Assembly (NCBI GenBank): GCA_963729215.1
Contig: CAVSND010000030.1
Location: 124,001 to 188,000 of the forward strand
Source of the DNA: CAVQJU01 sp963729215
GTDB lineage: Bacteria; Acidobacteriota; Vicinamibacteria; Vicinamibacterales; CAVVIG01
DNA length: 64,000 bases
Direction of reading: 5' to 3'
The translations under genes were made by a program, and so were the position numbers. Positions 32,990-41,401 of this stretch are shown in pieces (within the stretch, counting starts at the first letter, position 1; each line of letters begins with the position of its first letter). The notes under the pieces are model-generated. The model had not been told where the DNA came from and searched no databases. It saw only the letters and a list, made by a program, of their open reading frames with translations.

Positions 32990-33394
32990 GAACCGGAACA
33001 CTCGCGACGAACCTGCGCGTACGACCTGAGCATTGAGCCGACGCCTGGTGGGCCAGCTCAAGCGTGCGCGACGGAATGGATCAGCAGTTCCTTCACCATC
33101 GCTGCGTAAGAAACACTTCCTCATCTCACCGCTGAGTTCCATTCGCTGCGATCCATTACAACCCCAGCAGTCGCAGCGTGTACTCGATCGTGCGCGCAAA
33201 TACGCTGTGCGGCGAGACAGTCCTATCGCTTTTCTCCACGCCAAAACGCAAAAGGCCGAGTTGATCTCGCGACGAACTGAATTCGCGGAATGAGTCTTGC
33301 TCAAGGTCACATCGAGCAAGTCCGCTCATTTAATTCTAATTCGCCGCATCACGCTTCGATGGTGGTGTGTGTCACAGCTTGGGAGACAGGCTGA
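32990..33394. other. Intergenic region without a confident gene
   Basis: No frame here matches a family I know. A short minus-strand frame ending near 33157 (FARTIEYTLRLLGL) could be the remnant of a gene but has no start or context. A 7-bp inverted repeat, CTTGCTC/GAGCAAG (33296-33302 and 33314-33320), lies about 75 bp before the next gene and could be part of its control region. Confidence 0.4.
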
Positions 33395-36027
33395 ATGCAT
33401 TGCTACGCACGTGCGCGCGCGCACTTCGTACACAACTTCTGGTTTTCGGCGGCGATGGCGTTTCTCTTAATGCTGTGTTCTTCGCAGCTGCAGGCGGCCA
33501 CCGTCAATCTCGCGTGGGATCGTAATCCTGAAACAAACATCGCCAGCTACATCATTTCTTACGGCACGAGTTCGAAGAACTACACGACCAGTGTGAACGT
33601 CGGCAACGTCACAACATGGTCGGTGTCGCTCGCGACGGGTTCAAAGTAACTTCTTCGCCGCGCAGGCCGTGAACACCGCCGGACTGAAGAGCCCGTACTC
33701 GGCAGAAGTCTCGGCCGATTTCACGTCGCCGACGGCGCCCAGTATCGTGAATCTCTCTCCGACGTCGGGAAGCGTCGGTACCGCTGTCACCATCAACGGC
33801 GCAAATTTTGGCGCGTCGCAGGGAACGAGCAGCATCAAATTCAACGGCACTGCCGCCGCACCGAGCAGCTGGACCGCCAGCAGCATCGTCGCGCCCGTGC
33901 CAGGTGGAGCGACCAGCGGGTCTGTCGTTGTGACAGTGAACAACGTGGCCAGCAACGCGAGTGGCCGTTTCACGGTGACCTCGACCCAAGGGACCGGTCA
34001 TTACCAGTCTCTCGCCGACATCCGGGGCGATCGGCGCGTCCGTGACGATCGCCGGATCGAACTTCGGCGCGACGCGAGGAACCAGTACCGTCAGATTCAA
34101 CGGCACCGCGGCAACGCCGACGAGCTGGAGCGCGAGCTCCATCGTCGTGCCCGTACCGACCGGGGCCACAACCGGGCCCGTCAGCGTGACGGTCAACAAC
34201 GTGGCCAGCAACACGCTGGGCTTCACGGTGACCTCGACTCAGGGACCGAACATTACGAGTCTCTCGCCGACATCGGGATTGATCGGCACGTCCGTGACGA
34301 TCACCGGATCGAACTTCGGCGCCACGCGAGGAACCAGTACCGTCCGGTTCAACGGCACCGCGGCAACGCCGACGAGTTGGAGCGCGAGCTCCATCGTCGT
34401 GCCCGTACCGACCGGGGCCACAACCGGGCCCGTCGTCGTGACGGTCAATAACGTCGCCAGCAACGCGATCACGTTCTCGATCGGCACCACGCTGCCGGCG
34501 CCGTGGCTGTCGCAGGACGTCGGCAACCCGGTGGCCGTCGGAAGCGTCACCTACGCGCCTTCAACGGGAACGTTCACGGTGATGGGAGGCGGCATCGACA
34601 TCTGGGGCACGAGCGACCAGTTCCGGTTTGTCTATCAGCCCATCGACGGCGACGGACAGATCGTGGCTCGCGTCAGCAACGTGCAGAACCAGGATTCCTG
34701 GTCAAAGGCCGCGGTCATGATTCGCCAGGATCTGACCGGCAATTCCCCTCACGCGATGGCTGCCGTGACGCCCTCGATGGGGACGGTCTTTCAGTGGCGT
34801 GCGACGCGCGGAGGTTCGAGCGGGAGCATCACCGGCACCGCGGCCCTCGCGCCGCAATGGGTCCGGGTCTCCCGGAGCGGGAATTCACTGAGCGCGTACT
34901 ACTCGGCCAACGGCACCAGTTGGACGCGGATGGGGACCCAGACGATCACGATGTCGACGAGGGTCTACGTCGGGCTGGCGGTGACGAGTCACAAACCCTC
35001 CGCGACAGGGCGAGGCGTGTTCACGAACGTAACCGTCACCGGTAAGACAACGACGAGCCAGACACTGACGTCCTTGAGCGCGCCTGCGTCCGATGCAACG
35101 GTGCAGACCGCATCCGCATCCGTCGCTCCTGCCGAGACAGCAACAGCAACGGCAGCGACCCAGCCGGCGAAAACGACCGCCGGCGACTACGACGGCGACG
35201 GAAAGACCGATCTAGCCACTTACCGTGCGTCGACGGGAGAGTGGCAGATCCTGAACTCGAGCACCGGCAAAGCCGCGACGCTCGTTGTCCATTCAGCGGC
35301 CACCGCGGATGTGCCCGTCCCTGGCGACTACGACGGGGATCACAAGGTGGACATCGCCTTCTATTCACCATCAACCCGTGCCTGGTCCATCGAGAATTCC
35401 AGCGACGGGTCGCACCTCGATCTCTTCACGAGCGACGATGACGGCGTGCCTGTGCCGGGCGACTACGATGGCGACGGCAAGACCGACGTGGCGACCTACT
35501 CACCCTCGACGGGCCGCTGGCAGATCCTCAAGTCGAGCGCCGGCTTCCTGGCCGAGACCACGGTGACGTGGGGCGCGGAATCGAGTATCGCGGTTCCGGG
35601 AGACTATGACGGCGATGGCAAGACGGATCTTGCGGTCTACCAGGCCTCAACGGGACAGTGGCGAATCCTGTTCTCGAGCACGGACTTCGCCACGAGCGCC
35701 ACGTTTGTTCTCGGAGACGCCACGAACGTGCCTGTCCCGGCGGACTACGACGGCGACGGCATCACTGACGCGGCGGTCTACCAGTCGTCCACGGGCAAGT
35801 GGCTGGCGAAGTTGTCCGGCCAGTCGTCCAAGCTGGTGACGCTGGCAACGTTGGGCACCGGCAACGACGTCCCGGTCCCAGGCGACTACGACGGAGACGG
35901 CAGGACAGACGTGGCGGTGTTCCGCAACGGCCGGTGGGAAATCCGCTATTCGAGCCTGGATTACGTGTCCGGCGCGACGATCTCCTGGGGCCAGCGCGCG
36001 GACGTCCCGCTGGCCGGACAGCCGTAG
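33395..36027 (+). CDS. Secreted FN3-IPT/TIG-FG-GAP repeat surface protein (frameshifted)
   Basis: Three frames make one protein of about 875 residues. Residues 1-35 are a signal peptide (MAFLLMLCSSQLQAATV). An FN3-like domain follows (LAWDRNPETNIASYIISYGT). Three IPT/TIG domains come next (SLSPTSGLIGTSVTITGSNF). Then there is a jelly-roll domain of DUF1349 type (GGGIDIWGTSDQFRFVYQP) and seven FG-GAP/VCBS-like repeats of the form GDYDGDGKTDLATYRASTG. Single extra bases at about 33647 (AAGTAAC) and 33994 (ACCGGTC) break the frame; removing each restores it. The repeats bind calcium in relatives. Likely a secreted or surface-attached adhesion or carbohydrate-binding protein. Confidence 0.85.
33969..34474 (+). 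repeat. Tandem 252-bp repeat encoding the second and third IPT domains
   Basis: The segment starting with TTCACGGTGACCTCGAC at 33969 recurs at 34222. The two copies are nearly identical over most of their length, including silent positions, so the duplication looks recent or kept uniform by gene conversion. The unit is 84 codons, one IPT/TIG domain. The extra base in the first copy makes the offset 253. Confidence 0.8.
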
Positions 36028-36348
36028 TCAAGAAGTCGGACTCGGGATGCCCACGGGGCATCCCGAGATCATCCGGGTGCCGGCGCGCGGTTTCCCCTTG
36101 CGCGTGACGACGATGCCCAGTGCCAGACCGGCCGCGCCGCCAATTGCGGCGCCGATGAGCTGTCCCTCAATCAGCCGCGTGGTCGCATAGCGGATCACCT
36201 CCGGAATCTGCACGACCGCCGGAATATCAGCGCCTCTCGGCAGCCCTCCCGGCGACGTATACCAGGCGAGCGCAGGCGGCACGACGAGCGACGCGATGGC
36301 CGCGCCGACGAACGCTCCGGCGAACACGAATAACAGGGTCGTCTTCAT
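36028..36348 (-). CDS. Small membrane protein of unknown function
   Basis: This 106-residue protein has an N-terminal hydrophobic segment (MKTTLLFVFAGAFVGAAIAS) and a second one near 75-95 (GAAIGGAAGLALGIVVT) rich in Gly and Ala. The stretch between them includes WYTSPGGLPRGADIPAVVQI and PEVIRYATTRLIEGQLI. No family is recognised. The C-terminal codons are encoded by the hairpin at 36041-36067. ATG 36348 is chosen because the frame upstream is low complexity. Confidence 0.6.
   Translation of the reverse strand: MKTTLLFVFAGAFVGAAIASLVVPPALAWYTSPGGLPRGADIPAVVQIPEVIRYATTRLIEGQLIGAAIGGAAGLALGIVVTRKGKPRAGTRMISGCPVGIPSPTS
36041..36067. terminator. Perfect 12-bp hairpin between convergent genes
   Basis: CTCGGGATGCCC/GGGCATCCCGAG with a 3-base loop (ACG) starts 14 bp after the FG-GAP protein stop. 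It overlaps the 3' codons of the convergent minus-strand gene. It probably serves as terminator for the plus-strand gene. Confidence 0.7.
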
Positions 36349-36382
36349 CCTCTCACTCCCGCGAGAGGATACATCTCTCTCC

Positions 36383-36422
36383 GTTTCCCGTTTCCCGTTT
36401 CTCGTTTCGTTTTCCGTTCTAC
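36383..36422. repeat. 7-bp tandem repeat array (element H)
   Basis: GTTTCCC GTTTCCC GTTTCTC GTTTC GTTTTCC GTTCTAC, ending 8 bp before the ATG at 36431. It lies between divergent genes and uses the same units as element G at 437-475. It has no inverted arm. Confidence 0.8.
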
Positions 36423-36430
36423 ATTTGGCC

Positions 36431-36814
36431 ATGAGACCACACACGCTCCTGCGATGGGTCGTCTGGCTCGGCATTCTCGCAAACTGGACGTTCGCGGGGT
36501 GGGCCTTCGTCGATCCCGACACGCTTGTCGAGATGCTCGGACTCGGCCCCCTCGGCGGGAGGGTCTGGCTCTTCAACTATTGCGTGCTGCTCGTCATCCT
36601 GAGCTGCTTTTACATCCCGGCGGCCAAGGATCCGCTCCGCTATCAGACCAACGCCTGGCTGATGATCGTCGCCCGCCTGGTTCCGGCCGCGACGTTCTTC
36701 GCCGGGGTGTTCATCGGCTTCATGCCACGCGGGTTTTTGAAGCTCGGCGCCGGCGACGCCACGTTCGGCACGCTCATCTGGATCCTCCTCGCCCGCGTCC
36801 GCCGCGACGGCTGA
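36431..36814 (+). CDS. Integral membrane protein of unknown function
   Basis: This 127-residue protein has four predicted membrane helices: LLRWVVWLGILANWTFAGWA, WLFNYCVLLVILSCFYIP, WLMIVARLVPAATFFAGVF and LGAGDATFGTLIWILLARV. The short loops DPDTLVEMLGL and AKDPLRYQTN are conserved in similar small DoxX-unrelated proteins I have seen in this group, but I cannot name a family. Its ATG lies just after the 7-bp repeat array, so the array is in its promoter or leader. Confidence 0.7.
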   Translation: MRPHTLLRWVVWLGILANWTFAGWAFVDPDTLVEMLGLGPLGGRVWLFNYCVLLVILSCFYIPAAKDPLRYQTNAWLMIVARLVPAATFFAGVFIGFMPRGFLKLGAGDATFGTLIWILLARVRRDG

Positions 36815-36834
36815 AGTCGACGTACAATTTGACG

Positions 36835-37533
36835 ATGACCCGCATCGTCGCGACCGTTGCTGTCGCGCTGGTCCTTGGCCCCCATAATGCTGCCGCGCAG
36901 GCGCCGGATGGACCCGCGTGCCGAAACATCCCGACGTCGCTCACATACGTGACGATGGCGCAGGGCTTTTCGACGACGCTCAATCAGACCTGCAGTTTCG
37001 ATCGTGAGGCTTTTCGGGGCACCTGCTCCAATCGCTACTCGGACAGCCGCGGGACGTCGAACTTGCCGACGACATCCGTCGTCGCAACATACGCGTCCAT
37101 CGGCACGTTCATCGACGAAGTGCGCGTCGTGCCTCCGCTTTTCAAGGCATTGAAAGCGGCGGCCACCGGGACGGGACCGGGCGTCAGGAACTCCGAAACG
37201 ACCTTCACATACGACAGCCAGGGTCGTCTCCTGAAGGAGGTCACGACCGGGTCGACCGCGACGACGACGTACACGGAGTGGGACGCGGCGGGGCGTCCGA
37301 CGAAGGTGCAGGATGCCGGGCCCGGCTTCAACAACACGCGCGTGGTGAGCTATGACGACGGGCAGCGAACCAGAACGACGAGGGTGATCCCCGCAGGCCA
37401 GAGTCAGGCTGTCATCACTACGGTCGAGACGTTCAACGCCGACGGGAATCCCGTGCGCCAGGTCGCCAGCGGCGGTCCGTCGGCGAGCACGACCACGATC
37501 ACGATCAACAACACCGAGCGCGTCTGCCGCTGA
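36835..37533 (+). CDS. Secreted protein with RHS/YD-like repeats
   Basis: The 232-residue precursor has a signal peptide (TVAVALVLGPHNAAAQ). The mature part is Thr-rich and contains YD/RHS-like strands: TTFTYDSQGRLLKEVTTGST, TYTEWDAAGRPTKVQDAGPG, VVSYDDGQRTRTTRVIPAG and VETFNADGNPVRQVASGG. It is much shorter than true RHS toxins and carries no core or toxin domain. The function is unknown. It is convergent with the GRFEG-family gene at 37562. Confidence 0.7.
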   Translation: MTRIVATVAVALVLGPHNAAAQAPDGPACRNIPTSLTYVTMAQGFSTTLNQTCSFDREAFRGTCSNRYSDSRGTSNLPTTSVVATYASIGTFIDEVRVVPPLFKALKAAATGTGPGVRNSETTFTYDSQGRLLKEVTTGSTATTTYTEWDAAGRPTKVQDAGPGFNNTRVVSYDDGQRTRTTRVIPAGQSQAVITTVETFNADGNPVRQVASGGPSASTTTITINNTERVCR

Positions 37534-37561
37534 CCCGAGGCGCGCGCCTGTCGTACCCGCG

Positions 37562-38588
37562 TCAGCGCTTTTCGTCGGATCGAGATCCGGAGAGAATGTT
37601 CGACATCGCGTGGTTGCCCTCGTGGCATGCGTATTCGAACATGCGGTAGCCCGGATCGCGCCTGAGGGGAAACGCCACGGTCCATGGCCTGGCCCACGTC
37701 ATCGGGTCGTTGACGGTCACCTCGGTACTGCATCGTGTCGGGACCGGTTCTGGTGAACCGCTCCACTATCTCGAGCGCGTCGCTCGTGATCATGAGGTTC
37801 CCGTTCGCCAGCGCTCCCGTGGCGCCGTTGAAGTTCGCCGTGCGCACGACGAGCGTATTCCCCTCGAAGCGGCCGTGCGAATCGCCCATGTACGAACGCA
37901 GTCTCGGGGACAAAGTCGGCCTGGCATCCAGCGGTATCACGCGCGTCTCGTGGATCATCTCGTTCCGCAACACCACGTATCCGGGCGTCTGGATGAACTG
38001 ATTCCCGTTGTTGTAGACCACGGGGAACATCGAGCCAAGCAGGCCGCGCGAGATGCAGCGATCGTACGGCCCGAGCTCGGATGCCGAATCGAACCCCGTG
38101 TACTGCAGGTACGTGTTCTTGGTCAGCGCGACGCGTCGCAGGCCGTCTGGCGTCATCGGCGGAAGCTGGCCGTCCGGCGGGTCGACGACGAGCGACGACT
38201 GTCGTGACGGGACGCCGCGTTCGAGCCAGAACGGCGGCGGCGACGTCGCGCCACCCACGTCGCCCATCGCCTCGACCTCCGGCTTGACGTTGTCGACGGT
38301 GAAAGACTCGTTGTCGAGCGCGCTCTGCTTCTCGGCGTCTTTCTGCCGTTGAGCAAATTCCTGGTCGGTGAGAAAGCGGCGGGTGCCAAACTGCTTCGGG
38401 CGCTCGAAGGGCACGCTGACCATGTCCGTGCTGGGCCAGATCCCCTGCAGATCGGGATCGCCCCACACTGTCTTCGGCGGCGTGTAGGCCTTCGTTGACT
38501 TCGTTTCATCGGCGCTCTGCGCCACGAGGGACGCCGCGGCGCATGCCGCCACCGCGATCACCGCCATCCCGAGTTTCACTCTGCTCAT
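37562..38588 (-). CDS. Secreted protein of the GRFEG[DN]TLVV family (frameshifted near C-terminus)
   Basis: The main frame has a signal peptide (CAAASLVAQ), then TVWGDPDLQGIWPSTDMVSV, RFLTDQEFAQRQKDAEKQ, YDRCISRGLLGSMFPVVYNN, YMGDSHGRFEGNTLVVRTAN and SDALEIVERFTRTGPDTMQY. The next frame continues EVTVNDPMTWARPWTVAFPL and MFEYACHEGNHAMSNIL, which is the proper family ending. The break is one extra C in TACCGAGG near 37722. It is the longer paralogue of 22932-23780. It lies downstream of a cytochrome c gene and a Tat-exported ThDP enzyme, probably in one operon. Confidence 0.78.
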
Positions 38589-38981
38589 CTAGTTGGCCTT
38601 TGTGCGCCGCTCGACGATCGCCTTGAGCAGCGGAAGACTGTCCACCGCGGGCGCCGCCGGGGGAATCGAGCGAATGTAGGCGTATACGTCCGCGAGATCG
38701 CGGTCAGGAGTGGCCGCAAACGACGGCATCCCGCGCCCAGACGGCTTGCGAACGTAGGCGACAAACGCCTCCTGCGCCCGCCCCATCGGCACGAGCCGCG
38801 GCGATCCGGTCTGGCCGTCGAAGCCATGACAGGCATAGCAGCGCAGGCTCGACTCGAAGAGTTGCTTACCGTGTTTGGCATCCCCGGTCGGCACCCCCGG
38901 GGCCGCCGGGGCCGCAGGCGATTGCGCGCCGGCGACCGCCGAGGTCAGCACGAGCATCGCCATTCCCAGATATCGTCGCAT
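38589..38981 (-). CDS. Periplasmic c-type cytochrome
   Basis: This 130-residue precursor has a signal peptide (MAMLVLTSAVAGAQ) and a single haem-binding CYACHG motif (CxxCH) near residue 48. It then has PRLVPMGRAQEAFVAYVR, GRGMPSFAATPDRDLADVYA and YIRSIPP, which supplies the Met axial ligand (RGMPSF) and the C-terminal helix. It is a class I monohaem cytochrome. It lies between the Tat-exported ThDP enzyme and the secreted GRFEG protein, so it may accept electrons from one of them. Confidence 0.9.
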   Translation of the reverse strand: MRRYLGMAMLVLTSAVAGAQSPAAPAAPGVPTGDAKHGKQLFESSLRCYACHGFDGQTGSPRLVPMGRAQEAFVAYVRKPSGRGMPSFAATPDRDLADVYAYIRSIPPAAPAVDSLPLLKAIVERRTKAN

Positions 38982-38992
38982 GATGCTCTCCC

Positions 38993-40879
38993 TCAGCGCG
39001 GCTGCGAGACGACGTCGATGAGCGCCGGCTCGCCGGCGCGCACCTTCGCCAGCGCACGCTGGAACGCGCCCGCCAGGTCCTTCGGGTTCTCGATGGGCCC
39101 CTCGCTGTACATCCCGTACGCCTTCGCCATCTGCGCGTAGTTGATGTTCGGATCGGCAATCGTGGTGCCGATGGACGTCTTGCTGACGTCGCGTCCGCGC
39201 TCCCCCGCCATCCGCTGCAGGATCATCACCTCGGCGTGATAGGCGCGGTTGTTGTGAACCACGAGGAGCACGGGAATCCGGTGATGCGCCGCCGTCCAGA
39301 GCACGCCCGGGCTGAAGTTGAGATCGCCGTCGCCGAAAATTCCGATGGGCAGGCGGCCGGCCTTCCTGTGGCCCAGCGCACCGCCGACCGACGCCGGCGC
39401 GTCGTAGCCGATGCCGAACCCGCCGCAGTCGCCGTTGTAGCGCCAGGGTTTGTCGTGGTTCAGCAGGCGGCGCTGCCAGTCCCCCGTGAACTGGTGACCG
39501 GAGACGATCGCCCAGTCGTCGCCCTTGATCTGGTCGGCGAGCTCGGACAGCATCCGGGGCACGCTGCACGGGCTCGCGTCCCAGCCGTACCGGCCGTCCT
39601 CGATCGCATGCAGCTGGGCTTCCTTGTGCGCGGCGGCGACACGCACGCCGCGCGCTTGAATCGCACTCTTCTTCTCCGGCGTGACGAGGCGCTTGATCTC
39701 CTCGATGAGCGAGGGCAGCGTGGCTTCCGCGTCGGCCGCGATGGCGATATCGACGTCGGCGTAGTGGCCGTAGTCGTGGATGTTGCTGTGCTGGAACAGC
39801 AGCTCGGATGAAATGCTGATCGTCTTGCGTCCGCTCTCCCGCGCGGCCCGTGCCTGATTCGACATCTCGCCAACCTCGAGGCCGAGCAGGACGTCCGGCA
39901 CGTAGCCGCGGCCACCGTTGCCGTACAAGGGGTGCCACGAGGGAAACTTCTGCCACGAGCCGTTGGTGCCCACCTGGACGGGCGCCTGCAGCGTCTCGGC
40001 AAGGTCGATCATGAGATCCCAGGCCTTCGGCGTGCGGCCGATCTTCGAAATCTGAATCATCGGCCGCTCCGCATTCACCAGCAGGCGCGCGGCCTCGCGG
40101 ACGGCGCCGGTCTCCCCCTGCGGCGGCGCTGGAATCGTGAGCTCGGGAATCCGGATGTCGCGGTCGACCAGGGCTTCCTGCAGCTCCTCGGGCACGACCA
40201 GCGCGACCGGCCCCATCGGCGGCGTCATCGCGACGCGGTACGCGTGCATCGCCGATTCCACAAACCGCTCGAGGGTCGTCGCCTCATCGTCGAACTTCAC
40301 GAAGTCGCGGATGATGGCGCCCATGTCCTGCGCGCTGTGCGGGGCGTTGATGATGCCGGTCGGGTTGCGGTGCTCGCCCACGATGAGCAGCACGGGAACG
40401 CGGTCGGCCCAGGCCTGGAACAACGCCATGGAGGCATGCAGCATGCCCACCGTGCCGTGGACCATGACCGCCATCGGCTTGCCCGCGGCCTTGGCGTAGC
40501 CGTGCGCCATGGCCACCGCGGCTTCTTCGTGGAGACACGTCAGGATTTCTGGTGCGGTGTTGCCGCCGTGATTGAGGAGTGATTCGTGAAGTCCCTGAAA
40601 GGCGGAACCGGGATTGATGGCGACGTACTCGAAGCCCAGCTTCCTCAGCACGTCCACCATCAGGTCCGATCCGTAGCGGACGGCGCCCTCTTTGCCGGCG
40701 GCGCCGGTGGTGGCGGCCCCGCGGGACTGGGCGTACCCGAATTCGTCCGCCTCGGTTGGTTGTTTGATCCGCGGACGGCCCGGAACCTGGGCCGGCGCCG
40801 CTTCGGCGGGGGCCACCGGATTGACGACCAGACCGGCCGCTCCGACAGCCGCTCCCTTGAAGAAGTCTCGACGTTGCAC
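38993..40879 (-). CDS. Tat-exported thiamine-diphosphate-dependent enzyme (acetolactate-synthase-like)
   Basis: The protein of about 628 residues begins VQRRDFFKGAAVGAAGLVV, a twin-arginine signal. Three ThDP domains follow: the N-terminal PYR domain with the activating Glu in CLHEEAAVAMAHGYAKAAGK, a central domain, and the PP domain with IFGDGDLNFSPGVLWTAAHH and VLLVVHNNRAY (the GDG...NN motif). GTG 40879 has a GGAGG site 6 bp upstream. The fold is that of acetolactate synthase, benzoylformate decarboxylase and oxalyl-CoA decarboxylase, but such enzymes are usually cytosolic. The substrate is unknown. Cytochrome c and a secreted GRFEG protein follow. Confidence 0.88.
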   Translation of the reverse strand: MQRRDFFKGAAVGAAGLVVNPVAPAEAAPAQVPGRPRIKQPTEADEFGYAQSRGAATTGAAGKEGAVRYGSDLMVDVLRKLGFEYVAINPGSAFQGLHESLLNHGGNTAPEILTCLHEEAAVAMAHGYAKAAGKPMAVMVHGTVGMLHASMALFQAWADRVPVLLIVGEHRNPTGIINAPHSAQDMGAIIRDFVKFDDEATTLERFVESAMHAYRVAMTPPMGPVALVVPEELQEALVDRDIRIPELTIPAPPQGETGAVREAARLLVNAERPMIQISKIGRTPKAWDLMIDLAETLQAPVQVGTNGSWQKFPSWHPLYGNGGRGYVPDVLLGLEVGEMSNQARAARESGRKTISISSELLFQHSNIHDYGHYADVDIAIAADAEATLPSLIEEIKRLVTPEKKSAIQARGVRVAAAHKEAQLHAIEDGRYGWDASPCSVPRMLSELADQIKGDDWAIVSGHQFTGDWQRRLLNHDKPWRYNGDCGGFGIGYDAPASVGGALGHRKAGRLPIGIFGDGDLNFSPGVLWTAAHHRIPVLLVVHNNRAYHAEVMILQRMAGERGRDVSKTSIGTTIADPNINYAQMAKAYGMYSEGPIENPKDLAGAFQRALAKVRAGEPALIDVVSQPR

Positions 40880-41092
40880 AGCTACCTCCTCCGGCCTGCC
40901 GCATCCGGATACGCGGGTCATTTGGTACCACGGATCGGCGTCGCTTCACGAGTGTTTTCCCTCGCGCCTCCTGCCTTCATGACACCAAACCGCAGCCACG
41001 CGGAATGGGCGGCAACGGTTGGCTTTACGTCGCCGCCGGCCACTTGCCGCTGACGCAATGCAAGACCGGCAGCCCCGTAAAAGAGGTCAGGT

Positions 41093-41108
41093 TGTTCAAA
41101 GTTGAACA
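41093..41108. promoter_or_regulatory. Perfect inverted repeat, possible operator
   Basis: TGTTCAA/TTGAACA with a 2-bp spacer lies 34 bp before ATG 41142. The symmetry suits a dimeric regulator. No known consensus is matched. Confidence 0.4.
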
Positions 41109-41141
41109 GCCTCGATGCGGTCGTCTGGCGCACGCTTGCCC

Positions 41142-41309
41142 ATGCTCTACTTCGATAACGACGAAGAACGGCTCGCGCGCGTCGAGCGCATCGTCGAAGA
41201 ACTCACGCGGAAACCGGCGCCGCAGAGACCCGTCAAGGTGCAAGCCATCATCACCGGCCTACTCGACGCCGCGACGCCGACGGTGGTCGTGATCGCGACG
41301 CAGCACTGA
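41142..41309 (+). CDS. Small protein of unknown function
   Basis: A 55-residue frame starts at ATG 41142 (MLYFDNDEERLARVERIVEE) and contains AIITGLLDAATPTVVVIA. The charged N-terminal helix and the hydrophobic end suggest a real small protein, but there is no strong ribosome-binding site and no family is recognised. The inverted repeat at 41093-41108 precedes it. Confidence 0.35.
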   Translation: MLYFDNDEERLARVERIVEELTRKPAPQRPVKVQAIITGLLDAATPTVVVIATQH

Positions 41310-41361
41310 GTTCGAGGCGGGCGGTGCAGCCAAGCCGCGCCGTCTGGCAGTGCAGAAGTCA

Positions 41362-41389
41362 TTGACACTAAACGCCCTAGTGCCATAGC
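41362..41389 (+). promoter_or_regulatory. Possible promoter and operator of the MFS gene
   Basis: TTGACA (41362-41367) is followed at a 16-bp distance by CATAGC. An inverted repeat CACTA/TAGTG (41366-41370, 41378-41382) overlaps the -35 box. The start codon is only 12 bp downstream of the -10 element, so the mRNA leader would be very short. Confidence 0.3.
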
Positions 41390-41401
41390 GTCACCGCTAC
41401 G

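Noticed and set aside
36835..37533. RHS toxin
   Set aside because: Only a few YD-like strands; no RHS core, toxin tip or immunity gene.
38589..39956. 455-residue frame covering the cytochrome c and part of the ThDP enzyme gene
   Set aside because: Only the last 130 residues are the cytochrome; the rest is an out-of-frame reading of the ThDP enzyme gene. The cytochrome starts at 38981.
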